From Clostridia bacterium (GTDB lineage Bacteria; Bacillota; Clostridia; Oscillospirales; CAG-272), in assembly GCA_017399105.1 (NCBI GenBank), contig JAFQEJ010000045.1, forward strand, positions 1-54,567: a stretch of 54,567 nt of DNA. Direction: 5' to 3'. Each line of letters begins with the position of its first letter. Position 1 is the stretch's first letter. The notes beneath the pieces are model-generated. The model made no database searches. It had not been told where the DNA came from and saw only the letters and a program-made list of their open reading frames with translations. A program made the position numbers and the translations under genes. This document shows positions 8,595 through 16,131 of this stretch, piece by piece.

Positions 8595-8631
8595 ATTATA
8601 CATCATTTTTGTTATGGAATTGTGATGGAAT
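8595..8631 (-). promoter_or_regulatory. Promoter of the two-component/ABC operon with direct repeats
   Basis: On the minus strand a TATAAT -10 lies at 8600-8595, about 20 nt upstream of the regulator ATG. The -35 region has no consensus but is covered by two direct repeats of ATTCCAT (plus strand ATGGAAT at 8614-8620 and 8625-8631), offset by 11 bp, one helical turn. That is the usual site layout for OmpR-family activators. Confidence 0.6.
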
Positions 8632-8644
8632 CGTCTATAGAATG

Positions 8645-8681
8645 AAAAACACCGCCTGCAAGAATTTTCCCGCAGGCGGTG
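8645..8681 (-). terminator. Rho-independent terminator after the DUF6809/TnpV remnant
   Basis: CACCGCCTGC (8650-8659) pairs perfectly with GCAGGCGGTG (8672-8681), and the minus strand then reads TTTTT (8649-8645). It separates the remnant genes from the regulator promoter, so the operon must start downstream of it. Confidence 0.8.
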
Positions 8682-8702
8682 TCTGAGTTTATCTGTTCAA
8701 CT

Positions 8703-8985
8703 TTACTCTTCCATGACTTCCAACATCATCCTTGCGCCCAGCCTGAACCCGTTCTGGAAGATCAGGCAATCCGTGATGGTCTGATACTCTCGCACACAAT
8801 CTGTGCATTTCTCAAATAGCTCATTCAGCTCGTCGTCAGGGTAGCTTTGAGCTTTTCTTCATTCCTTCAGATCAACTCCTGACACTTCTTATACTCCTTA
8901 GAAGAAGTGTCGTACTCTGTAGGCTCGATGTTGCCATACCAAAATTCTTCCGGTAGTCTTCTACCACATACTCTCCACGGATCAT
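8703..8985 (-). pseudogene. DUF6809-like small element protein, broken by two deletions and a TGA
   Basis: Small protein commonly found in clostridial mobile elements. From ATG 8985 the reconstructed frames give FWYGNIEPTEYDTSSKEY, then KCQELI, a TGA at 8867-8869, RNEEKLKAT, and then DDELNELFEKC and the family-typical end FQNGFRLGARMMLEVMEE. One base is missing in a T run near 8943 and another near 8848; adding two bases gives exactly 95 codons. The TGA is one C-to-T change from CGA. No function is known for the family; here it is certainly disrupted as sequenced. It is joined to the TnpV remnant upstream in the same frame. Confidence 0.55.
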
Positions 8986-9177
8986 TTTACGGAGGATAAT
9001 TTCCTTTGTCCGGTTGCGGATAACCCATGCCATCTGATTAGACGCTTTCAGTTCCTCGTTCACACCCTCAGCTTCCTTCGTCTGATCGACGATCAGGTAC
9101 AAACTCTCCTGCGTTTGTACGTACAGATCAGCGATATATGTCCAGAGCTGACCACTGAGAATCAGGTCGTTAAACAA
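8986..9177 (-). pseudogene. TnpV-like transposon protein, 5'-truncated remnant
   Basis: C-terminal half of a TnpV-type protein, an accessory protein of Tn4451/Tn5397-like and related elements. The segments ILSGQLWTYIADLYVQTQE, EGVNEELKASNQMAWV and IRNRTKEIILRKM match the family pattern. The N-terminal half is absent: the frame starts at a TTG (9177) directly behind an AT-rich promoter-like stretch, and the segment after NQMAWV is shorter than usual by several residues. This marks the right-hand edge of recognisable element sequence; from about 9180 the DNA looks like ordinary host chromosome. Confidence 0.6.
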
Positions 9178-9178
9178 T

Positions 9179-9206
9179 ATTATATCATATTTATCCTCAA
9201 TATCAA
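9179..9206 (-). promoter_or_regulatory. Sigma-A-like promoter reading into the TnpV remnant
   Basis: On the minus strand TTGATA (9206-9201) and TATAAT (9184-9179) are 16 bp apart and point directly at the truncated TnpV frame, whose TTG start overlaps the expected transcription start. The promoter may belong to the junction and not to the original gene. Confidence 0.5.
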
Positions 9207-9287
9207 ATTGTTTAGGGTATTATATCATAAATCAAGGCACGGTACAAGAAATATTGAAATAAAAGTATTTGATTCAAAAAAATTATC

Positions 9288-9316
9288 TTGCAAAATACTC
9301 CCGTATGTGCTATAAT
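9288..9316 (+). promoter_or_regulatory. Sigma-A promoter for the first oxidoreductase gene
   Basis: TTGCAA (9288-9293) and TATAAT (9311-9316) are spaced 17 bp apart. The gene start is at 9384 with GGAGGT at 9370-9375, leaving a leader of about 60 nt with no obvious secondary structure. Confidence 0.75.
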
Positions 9317-9383
9317 GCATGTAAATACGGAGTTGTTTATTATTCCGAATTTTCTCATCATAATACATTGGAGGTATTAACCA

Positions 9384-10568
9384 ATGACAAAGAAAAGCTT
9401 ATCCGAAATTCAGGACGCTCAGCTCGATTATTCCGCAAGAGAAGAGAAGACTGAGATCAAGACAGACAGAAAAATCCGTGTAGGCATCATCGGTACCGGT
9501 TGGATCGCTGACGCTCATATGGATAGCTATAAGAGAATGCCCGATGTTGAGATCGTGGCAGGTGCCGATCTGATCCCCGGCAAGGCTGAAGCTTTCTTCA
9601 AGAAGCACGGCTATGAGGGCATCCGCTGCTATCCCGACCATAAGGCTCTGATCGACAACGAAGAGCTCGACTGCGTATCGGTTTGTACATACAACCGTCA
9701 GCACGCCGCTCCTACCATCTATGCTCTTGAGCATGGAATCAATGTACTTCTTGAGAAGCCAATGTGCGTTACTATCGAAGAAGCAATCGAAATCTGCCGC
9801 GCTGAAAAGAAGTCCGGCAAGGTTCTTTCCATTGGCTTCCAGCCTCGTTTTGACGCCAACATGAAGATGATCAAGAAGATCGTTGAGCACGGCGATCTCG
9901 GTCAGGTTTACTACATCCAGACCGGTGGCGGAAGAAGACGCGGTATCCCGACTCCTTTCGGAACTTCTTTCATTACCGACGAGACTGCAGGTATCGGTGC
10001 TCTTGCTGATATCGGATGCTACTCCCTCGATATGGTTCTCAATGCCATTGGTTATCCCAAGCCTCTCACCGTTTCGGGTTATAAGTCCGACTTCTTCGGA
10101 AAGGATCCCAAGACCTTCCCCGATCATCCCGAGTATGCAGATGCTTTCGGCGTTGATGACTTCGCAGCAGCATTCGTTCGTCTCGAAGGCGGTATCATCC
10201 TCGACTTCCGTATTGCATGGGCGATGAATATCAATACCCCCGGTGATACCATCATTCTCGGTACCAAGGGCGGTCTCCGTATTCCCTCTACCGACTGCTG
10301 GAACGGCTCCACAGGCGGTCCCATGACTCTCTATCATCAGATCGGCGGCAAGAGCTTCGAGACCGTTATCCCGCTTATCGACGACAAGGGTCCCTCCCTC
10401 TTCGACCGCAAGATTCGTTCCTTCCTCGATGCATCGATGAACGGTACCGCAGCTCCCGTTCCGTCCAGCCAGATTCTCTACAACCAGGCTATTATCGACG
10501 GTATCGTTAAGTCTGCACAGGCAGGCCGCGAAATCGAGCTTAATGTTCCTTCCTTCGACGAAATCTGA
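9384..10568 (+). CDS. Gfo/Idh/MocA-family NAD(P)-dependent oxidoreductase
   Basis: Cytoplasmic dehydrogenase of the glucose-fructose oxidoreductase/inositol dehydrogenase family, which oxidises or reduces sugars, inositols or amino sugars. The 394-residue protein has a Rossmann domain after a charged 30-residue N-terminal extension (VGIIGTGWIADAH, about 33-45), the family EKP motif (LLEKPMCVT, about 125) and a C-terminal alpha/beta substrate domain (ADIGCYSLDMVLNAIG). Its own promoter and a terminator flank it, so it is monocistronic. The AraC gene downstream is convergent and shares the terminator. The substrate is unknown; the block of rhamnosidase, lipoproteins and a second oxidoreductase suggests a plant or host glycan sugar. 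Confidence 0.9.
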   Translation: MTKKSLSEIQDAQLDYSAREEKTEIKTDRKIRVGIIGTGWIADAHMDSYKRMPDVEIVAGADLIPGKAEAFFKKHGYEGIRCYPDHKALIDNEELDCVSVCTYNRQHAAPTIYALEHGINVLLEKPMCVTIEEAIEICRAEKKSGKVLSIGFQPRFDANMKMIKKIVEHGDLGQVYYIQTGGGRRRGIPTPFGTSFITDETAGIGALADIGCYSLDMVLNAIGYPKPLTVSGYKSDFFGKDPKTFPDHPEYADAFGVDDFAAAFVRLEGGIILDFRIAWAMNINTPGDTIILGTKGGLRIPSTDCWNGSTGGPMTLYHQIGGKSFETVIPLIDDKGPSLFDRKIRSFLDASMNGTAAPVPSSQILYNQAIIDGIVKSAQAGREIELNVPSFDEI

Positions 10569-10583
10569 ATTTCATAAATACAA

Positions 10584-10615
10584 AAGACCTCCGTTAATCG
10601 GAGGTCTTATTTTTA
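10584..10615. terminator. Terminator shared by oxidoreductase and AraC genes
   Basis: AAGACCTCCG (10584-10593) pairs perfectly with CGGAGGTCTT (10599-10608) and is followed by ATTTTTATT. The stop codon of the leftward AraC gene (10596-10594) lies in the 5-nt loop, so one hairpin closes both convergent genes. Confidence 0.85.
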
Positions 10616-11421
10616 TTGTTCTTGATATTGGCACTGGGCGGTATACCGAAGCTTTTTTTGAATATCTTAGAAAAATAGAGCGGATCTCTGTAACCGCATG
10701 CCTCGGAAATCTGCTTTACCGAGTAATTTCCCTCGGACATCATTGCCGTAGCATATTCCATCCTTCGCGCTGTGACGTAATCAGAGATCGTAATACTCAT
10801 TGTATGCTTGAATCTGTCGCTCAGATACTGGGGGGAGTAGCCAAATTTTTCTGAGATCAGAGTAAGGGACATTTGGGGATCACGATAATTGTTGTCAACA
10901 TATCTTCTCACTTCAGCAACCAGATTGCTCGCCTTGTCGGGAAGAGATCTCTGGTAAGCATCCGAAGCGATATAGGAAAAGGTATGATAAAGCACCGAGT
11001 GTGCAACCAGATCACTGTTATAAGAATCGGCGCGCTCAATAGCATCCTTCCAGAAAGGGACCAGATGTTCATAACCGCTGAAGTAGAGCATATTAAAGCG
11101 CACCTGAAGTCGATCAAGAAGCGGATGTACACGTGCACCGATAAAGGATACATAACAAAATTCAAGTCGGTCATCATTCAAAAGCTTAAAAGGCTTAGCA
11201 CTGAAAATAAAAAAGATATCCCCCATCTTTAAATTATATCTGCCGTAGGGAGTAATATAACGTCCTACGCCGCCCGTTACAATACACAGCAAAAACGGTG
11301 TCCTCACCGTTTCGTCAGCATAGTGCCAATTTGCTTCATATACAAAATTCAGTACATTGATGTCGGTATCAATTTCAGCGGACGGAATGAATTTACAGAT
11401 GTTTTGTTTGTTACTGATCAC
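10594..11421 (-). CDS. AraC-family transcriptional regulator
   Basis: Sugar-sensing regulator of 275 residues. The N-terminal part (about 20-130) has the cupin-like effector fold (FLLCIVTGGVGRYITPYG, GDIFFIFSAKPFKL), and the C-terminal 100 residues hold two helix-turn-helix motifs (MSLTLISEKFGYSPQYLSD and VKQISEACGYRDPLYFSKIF) with the family ending FKKSFGIPP. Translation likely starts at GTG 11421, with AGGTGA 7 nt upstream. It is transcribed divergently from the second oxidoreductase and convergent with the first, so its likely targets are its neighbours. A tandem 10-bp repeat in the divergent region is a good candidate site. Confidence 0.9.
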   Translation of the reverse strand: MISNKQNICKFIPSAEIDTDINVLNFVYEANWHYADETVRTPFLLCIVTGGVGRYITPYGRYNLKMGDIFFIFSAKPFKLLNDDRLEFCYVSFIGARVHPLLDRLQVRFNMLYFSGYEHLVPFWKDAIERADSYNSDLVAHSVLYHTFSYIASDAYQRSLPDKASNLVAEVRRYVDNNYRDPQMSLTLISEKFGYSPQYLSDRFKHTMSITISDYVTARRMEYATAMMSEGNYSVKQISEACGYRDPLYFSKIFKKSFGIPPSANIKNNKNKTSD

Positions 11422-11440
11422 AGAATCACCTCACACATAC

Positions 11441-11469
11441 ACTATAACGAAAAAAAACGAAGTTGTCAA
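11441..11469 (-). promoter_or_regulatory. Sigma-A promoter of the AraC gene
   Basis: On the minus strand a consensus TTGACA (11469-11464) and TATAGT (11446-11441) are spaced 17 bp, 20 nt upstream of the GTG start. The 5' leader is very short. Confidence 0.75.
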
Positions 11470-11487
11470 GAATTATCTTAAAATATT

Positions 11488-11507
11488 CCATGAATAACCA
11501 TGAATAA
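11488..11507 (+). promoter_or_regulatory. Tandem 10-bp direct repeat, likely AraC operator
   Basis: CCATGAATAA occurs twice head to tail at 11488-11497 and 11498-11507, followed by a degenerate third unit TCCATTTCATAA that runs into the -35 region of the rightward promoter. Direct repeats touching the -35 element are typical of AraC-family activation. Binding is inferred. Confidence 0.6.
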
Positions 11508-11511
11508 TCCA

Positions 11512-11540
11512 TTTCATAATCGGAAAAAGTGTGATATACT
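11512..11540 (+). promoter_or_regulatory. Promoter of the second oxidoreductase, weak -35
   Basis: TATACT (11535-11540) is a fair -10. At 17 bp upstream is TTTCAT (11512-11517), a poor -35. A weak -35 next to a tandem repeat fits an activator-dependent promoter. The leader is about 50 nt with AGAGAGGT before the ATG. Confidence 0.6.
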
Positions 11541-11596
11541 AATATCACCGGTACCGAAATGTACAGGCATATTACTCGAAAGAGAGGTAATAAAAA

Positions 11597-12850
11597 ATGG
11601 ATAAGGTAAAAGTTGGCGTAATCGGCGTTGGCCGCGGAAGCATGATGCTCCAGTACTGCAATGCTGCCCAGAATGCAAAGCTGGTTGCAATCTGCGACAA
11701 ATGGGAAGAGGGACTGATGGGTGCAAAAAACAGCCTCAACGATCCCGATGTCTCCTACTACACAGATTTTGACGAATTCCTCAAGCACGGCGACATGGAT
11801 GTGGTCGTACTTGCAAACTACGCAAGCGAGCATGCTCCTTTCGCAATCAAAGCGATGAATGCAGGCTACAATGTCATCTCCGAGGTTCTCCCCTGTCAGA
11901 ATATGCAGCAGGCTGTCGAGCTTGTTGAAACGGTTGAGAGAACCGGTAAGATCTACTGTTATGCCGAAAACTACTGCTATATGCCCGGCCCCTATGAAAT
12001 GAAGCGCCGCTACCGCGCAGGACAGATTGGCGATTTTGAGTATGCAGAAGGTGAATACGTTCACAACTGTGAGCCCGGCTGGACCTCGCTGACTTACGGT
12101 GATCCCAATCACTGGAGAAATACAATGTATGCAAATTTCTATTGTACACATTCTCTTGGTCCGATTGTTCATATCACCGGACTTAGACCGACAAAAGTTG
12201 TTGGTTTGGAGGTTCCGATTACCGATAAGAATCTTCGTATGGGACATCTTTACGGTCAGTGCGGCATTGAAATGGTTACCTTTGAAAACGGCGGAATTGC
12301 AAAGTCAATACACGGCGGTCTTCATATGAACAATATCTCCTACATCCTATACGGCTCCAAGGGCAGATACGAAACCGCCCGTGAGTGTGCCGGTCAGGGG
12401 GATGTAAGAACACTCTATGCTCAGTGGTACGATCACGAAGGTGATTATTCCAACTTCCACGGTGAAACAGTTGAGCCCAAGGTCAAGGAAGGCGAGGACA
12501 TTCCCGCATTCGGACACTCCGGCTCCGATTACTACTGCCTCTGGAATGCAATGGAAAAGATCAAGGGCAATCCCGATGCCGATACCATCGATGTCTATGA
12601 AGCCCTCAATATGTTCTTACCCGGTCTGTTCGCATACCGATCTGTTCTCGCCGGCGGAATTACAATGGAAATTCCCAATCTCCGAAACAAGGAAGAGCGC
12701 GATCAGTGGAGAAACGACACAGCTTGCACAGACCCCAAAGTAGCAGGAGACATGCTTCTCCCTTGTTATTCGAAGGGTAATCCCGACATCCCCGCGGAAG
12801 TATATGAGCATCATCAGAAAATCTGGAGAGAAAGCCACACGCAGAGATAA
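11597..12850 (+). CDS. Gfo/Idh/MocA-family oxidoreductase, second copy
   Basis: A 417-residue relative of the first oxidoreductase, though from a different branch. It has the Rossmann glycine motif at once (VGVIGVGRGSMM, residues 6-17), and the family EKP site is replaced by SEVLPC (about residue 96), so the Lys usually found there is missing. The C-terminal domain carries HSLGPIVHITGLRPTKV, seen in oxidoreductases that act on glycosides. The loss of the Lys could mean a different chemistry, since in some family members the Lys takes part in catalysis. It is divergent from the AraC gene, controlled by an activator-type promoter, and followed after 68 nt by the solute-binding lipoprotein, probably in one transcript. 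Confidence 0.88.
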   Translation: MDKVKVGVIGVGRGSMMLQYCNAAQNAKLVAICDKWEEGLMGAKNSLNDPDVSYYTDFDEFLKHGDMDVVVLANYASEHAPFAIKAMNAGYNVISEVLPCQNMQQAVELVETVERTGKIYCYAENYCYMPGPYEMKRRYRAGQIGDFEYAEGEYVHNCEPGWTSLTYGDPNHWRNTMYANFYCTHSLGPIVHITGLRPTKVVGLEVPITDKNLRMGHLYGQCGIEMVTFENGGIAKSIHGGLHMNNISYILYGSKGRYETARECAGQGDVRTLYAQWYDHEGDYSNFHGETVEPKVKEGEDIPAFGHSGSDYYCLWNAMEKIKGNPDADTIDVYEALNMFLPGLFAYRSVLAGGITMEIPNLRNKEERDQWRNDTACTDPKVAGDMLLPCYSKGNPDIPAEVYEHHQKIWRESHTQR

Positions 12851-12918
12851 CGTAGTTTTTATCAGCAAAATGATGACACGACAGAAAACAGGATAATCAC
12901 AAAATAACGGAGGTACTT

Positions 12919-14391
12919 ATGAAACGCATTCTATCTGCTTTTATCGCACTCCTCCTCGCAGCATCCATGTTCAGTTGTTCCAACGAAACGACTGAAGGCA
13001 AAACCGGCGAAACTCTGGCACAGACAACAACAGCTGAAACTACTTCTTCTGAAACCGGGAAACCCGGAATCCCCGAGCCTGATTTACCCTATGAAACTTA
13101 TGGCGGTGAAGACTTCACGCTGATGTATAAGGGTGAGGAACCCTATTTTGTGAAGGGCGTCTGGGCAGAGGAGTTAAACGGTGAAGTGGTCAATGACGCT
13201 GTATTCAACCGCAATCTTGAGGCAGAAAAGAAGTTTGAAGTGAAGATTGTGGGGCGTCCAGAGACTGGTGATCCAAGCGGTCTGATTCCAAAATCGATCA
13301 GCAGCGGTGACTATATTTGCGATGTCATTTGGGCGCAGTTGATACCCATGCTTGCACAGTCTCAGCAGGGATATTATGTTAATCTGCTGAATTTACCTCA
13401 TGTCAATTACGATGCCCAGTACTGGGATTCCAATATGGTGAGGGATATGACAGTTGCAGATAAGCTTTACATGATGAACAGCGATATTAGCACCTATTTT
13501 TCAGAAGTACGTTTTATATACTTCAACAAGGGCGTTCTTGAAATGTATAACATGACAAGCCCCTATGAGCATGTCTACAATGATACCTGGACATTGGATG
13601 TGTTCGCCGACATGAGTAAGAGTGTATCTGCCGATCTGAATGGCGACGGAGAGCTGAACGGTCATGACCGCTTCGGTCTTCTGGAAGAATATCCCACGCA
13701 CTTCCTTGTGGGTGCCGGTGTGCAGTTTACAAAGCTTGATGATGAGGGGGTGCCTGTTGTATCCTGTATGAACGAAAAGACGGTTGCGATTCTCGAAAAG
13801 ATTGCATCTTTTACACAGGACGAAAAATCAGCACTTAATTATGCAGATGCTGCAAGCGGTATGGATACGAGCGATTTCCTGCATATGTGGGACTATGGCA
13901 GATCACTTTTTGCTGCAGACCACTTTTTGTTTGTTCAGAACGGTGCAGGCGTAACAGTTCAGTTCCGCGATATGGAGAGCGATTACGGAATCGTGCCCAA
14001 TCCCAAGTATGACGAGAATCAGGAAAGATATTATCATCTTTATGACCCTCATGCATGGGGCATGGCAATTCCCACCACCAATCTTGAGCTTGATAAAACA
14101 GGCATGATTCTCGAGTATATGTCCTGGAAGTCCAATGAGCTGCTGATTCCCGCTTACTACGAGACTACCATCATGGATAAGCGTCTGCGCGACGAGGATG
14201 CTCCCAAGATGCTTGATATCATCCGCGCATCGACCAGATATGAGGTTTCCTGTGTGCTTCAGGTGGGACTTGATAATATCTTTATGGATGCCGAGGAAAA
14301 AGGCAATCTGATTTCCTCCTACGAAAAGAGATCGAAGACGATTACAAAGAAGCTTGAAAAGCTGGCAGACAAATACAATAAGCTTGACTGA
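12919..14391 (+). CDS. Sugar-type extracellular solute-binding lipoprotein
   Basis: Membrane-anchored binding protein of an ABC sugar importer type. The 490-residue precursor has a signal peptide ending in a lipobox (SMFSC, Cys 20), then a Ser/Thr/Glu-rich linker to about residue 55, and a two-lobed binding fold with the family segment WTLDVFADMSKSV followed by DLNGDGELNGHDRFGL, an EF-hand-like loop (Asp, Asn, Asp at positions 1, 3, 5 and Asp at 12) common in this group. GGAGG precedes the ATG. No permease or ATPase gene is nearby, so it must work with a transporter encoded elsewhere or act as a receptor. The link with the oxidoreductase upstream suggests its ligand is what that enzyme processes. 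Confidence 0.85.
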   Translation: MKRILSAFIALLLAASMFSCSNETTEGKTGETLAQTTTAETTSSETGKPGIPEPDLPYETYGGEDFTLMYKGEEPYFVKGVWAEELNGEVVNDAVFNRNLEAEKKFEVKIVGRPETGDPSGLIPKSISSGDYICDVIWAQLIPMLAQSQQGYYVNLLNLPHVNYDAQYWDSNMVRDMTVADKLYMMNSDISTYFSEVRFIYFNKGVLEMYNMTSPYEHVYNDTWTLDVFADMSKSVSADLNGDGELNGHDRFGLLEEYPTHFLVGAGVQFTKLDDEGVPVVSCMNEKTVAILEKIASFTQDEKSALNYADAASGMDTSDFLHMWDYGRSLFAADHFLFVQNGAGVTVQFRDMESDYGIVPNPKYDENQERYYHLYDPHAWGMAIPTTNLELDKTGMILEYMSWKSNELLIPAYYETTIMDKRLRDEDAPKMLDIIRASTRYEVSCVLQVGLDNIFMDAEEKGNLISSYEKRSKTITKKLEKLADKYNKLD

Positions 14392-14400
14392 AATGAAAAT

Positions 14401-14445
14401 GTGCTAATGCAACGAAACATTTGCATTAGCACGTTTTTATTTTTC
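14401..14445. terminator. Bidirectional terminator, copy 1 of a shared hairpin family
   Basis: GTGCTAATGCAA (14401-14412) pairs with TTGCATTAGCAC (14421-14432), followed by GTTTTTATTTTT. It closes the lipoprotein gene and, in the other direction, the AraC gene whose stop is at 14437. Read on the minus strand it nearly equals the hairpin at 49736-49764. Confidence 0.85.
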
Positions 14446-15345
14446 TCCGTGCAGCTGCATAGCATATGCACCCGGCGTGATCCCATATAACTTTTTAAAG
14501 AGCTTGATATAATAGGAAATCGAAGAAAATCCGGATGCATCGCAAGCCTCACTGACACTGTTTCCCGATGCGAGCAGAAATCGTGACCGAGAAATTTTTC
14601 TGTAATTCAAATAGTCTGTCATCGTGACCGCCATCATTTTGCTGAATTTGGATGAGAGATAGGAATAGTTCACATGCAGTGCTTCAGCTACCTCCGAAAG
14701 ATTCTCAATCCCGAGATAATTCGCATCGATATAGTCGCATGCTTCCCGAATAATGCCTGTAGAAGGCGGCGTAAACAGTTGATTTCCACAGGTGAAATAG
14801 ACCTCATTCAGCAGTGCGAACAGACGCAGAAAGTTGCCGTACACCGCCGCATCTCCCTGAAGCTTAGGAGAAGCGATCGCCATATTGTCAACAATCGCAC
14901 GGGATTCAGAGATCAGCTGTATCATCTGCTGCTGTTCTTTTTCCGGCATGCGGAGCACACAGGGCTTGCCCTGCAGAGATGCATCCTTGCAGAAACCGAT
15001 GATATCAAAACCGTCCGCCTCAAATGCTCTTACCGCTTCGCAGGAGAGCATCATCACCACGCGGCTGAGCATACAGGGCTTCTGAACAATACCGCGGTGA
15101 CTCTCACCCGGCGCAAAATATAGAATATCTCCCGAAATTGGTGTATAAAGCTCGCCTTCCTTGAGCAGGCGGATTTCTCCTGACAGGTACAGCCAGAATT
15201 CATAATAATCGCTGTGTGAATGATCAAACCAACGGCTGGTGTTTGAGATTGTTTCTTCTGTTTCGGTTGTGTCAAGGAAGTCGAAGAATATCTCTCCCTG
15301 CGGCAGATTCGCAAGCAGCTTCGGTCTCCAGTGTAATGTTATCAT
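14437..15345 (-). CDS. AraC-family transcriptional regulator, second copy
   Basis: A 302-residue regulator with an N-terminal cupin (RWFDHSHSDYYEFWLYLSG, GDILYFAPGESHRG) and C-terminal double helix-turn-helix (IENLSEVAEALHVNYSYLSS and SVSEACDASGFSSISYYIKL, ending KKLYGITPGAY). The cupin keeps the HxH-like pattern typical of sugar-sensing members. It is convergent with the solute-binding lipoprotein gene, its most likely target, and lies downstream of the glycosyltransferase. The ATG has only a weak GGAA site 8 nt upstream, and a terminator-like hairpin stands 11 nt before the start, so expression may be low or conditional. Confidence 0.88.
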   Translation of the reverse strand: MITLHWRPKLLANLPQGEIFFDFLDTTETEETISNTSRWFDHSHSDYYEFWLYLSGEIRLLKEGELYTPISGDILYFAPGESHRGIVQKPCMLSRVVMMLSCEAVRAFEADGFDIIGFCKDASLQGKPCVLRMPEKEQQQMIQLISESRAIVDNMAIASPKLQGDAAVYGNFLRLFALLNEVYFTCGNQLFTPPSTGIIREACDYIDANYLGIENLSEVAEALHVNYSYLSSKFSKMMAVTMTDYLNYRKISRSRFLLASGNSVSEACDASGFSSISYYIKLFKKLYGITPGAYAMQLHGEK

Positions 15346-15355
15346 ATTTTATTCC

Positions 15356-15389
15356 AAAAAGGACTGCCTATCACGCGGATACGCAGTCC
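15356..15389 (-). terminator. Terminator or attenuator between glycosyltransferase and AraC gene
   Basis: On the minus strand GGACTGC (15389-15383) pairs with GCAGTCC (15367-15361), followed at once by TTTTT (15360-15356). It ends the sortase-glycosyltransferase transcript only 11 nt before the AraC start, leaving almost no room for a separate AraC promoter. Confidence 0.7.
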
Positions 15390-15397
15390 CGATTCCT

Positions 15398-16120
15398 TTA
15401 TTTGCTTTCGGCTTTCATAGCTTTTTTGATCCGCTTGACATCCTTCAGCATACGGATGGTGTCGCGTACCACATGAACCTTTGATTCGCGGTGGTTGATG
15501 ATCTTCACCGGCACCTCACCGACCTTATAACCCATTTTATCGGCACGCATCAGCGCTTCCAGATCAAAAGCAAAGCCGTCAATAATACAGCGGGAGAATA
15601 TCGCTTCTGCCGCTTCGCCCGAGAAGCATTTAATACCGCACTGGGAATCACTGTGCTTAAAGCCTGTCACAAGGCAAATCAACTTAAAGTAAACCTTAGA
15701 CATAATCAAACGGAGTAGGGTATAGCTTTCATGTCCGCTCTTATCGAGATTACGCGAGCCGATCATAATATCATTTTCCGATTCCTCAAAGCGACGCACA
15801 AATTCGGGAATAATTTCCACGCCGTAAGCGAGGTCGCAGTCGGTGAAAAGTCGGATATCACCCTTAGCGCGCACCATACCCCAGCGAACAGCATGCCCCT
15901 TTCCGTGATTTTGGGGATATCCCTCAACGCGAAGGGAAGGAATTTCATTACATAACCCCTTTGCCTTTTCGGCACAGTCGTCCTTGCTGCCGTCGCTGAC
16001 GAAAACCAGCTCATATTCTTCCTGCGGATAAACCGTGGAGAGATACCCGTCCAGTGTGCGGATTGTATCGCAGACAATGGAGGATTCGTTGTACATGGGA
16101 ATGATCACCGATAGTTTCAT
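15398..16120 (-). CDS. GT2-family glycosyltransferase, dolichol-phosphate-glucose synthase type
   Basis: Transfers a sugar from a nucleotide donor, in this subfamily usually to a polyprenyl phosphate at the inner membrane face. The 240-residue protein is the single GT-A domain: N-terminal IIPMYNES, the LVFVSDGSKD strand, NHGKGHAVRWG, the metal site region FTDCDLAYGVE, then SDSQCGIKCFSGEAA and FAFDLEALM, all typical of the DPG/DPM synthase group. No membrane segment follows, so it is the short soluble form. It starts 11 nt after the sortase stop with GGTGA before its ATG, and forms a two-gene operon with it. A cell-envelope role is inferred. Confidence 0.88.
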   Translation of the reverse strand: MKLSVIIPMYNESSIVCDTIRTLDGYLSTVYPQEEYELVFVSDGSKDDCAEKAKGLCNEIPSLRVEGYPQNHGKGHAVRWGMVRAKGDIRLFTDCDLAYGVEIIPEFVRRFEESENDIMIGSRNLDKSGHESYTLLRLIMSKVYFKLICLVTGFKHSDSQCGIKCFSGEAAEAIFSRCIIDGFAFDLEALMRADKMGYKVGEVPVKIINHRESKVHVVRDTIRMLKDVKRIKKAMKAESK

Positions 16121-16131
16121 AATGTCACCAA

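Noticed and set aside
13666..13710. EF-hand/dockerin-like motif in the solute-binding lipoprotein as a cellulosome dockerin
   Set aside because: Only a single loop occurs, in the middle of the binding fold, where this protein group commonly has it. A dockerin needs two and is usually terminal.
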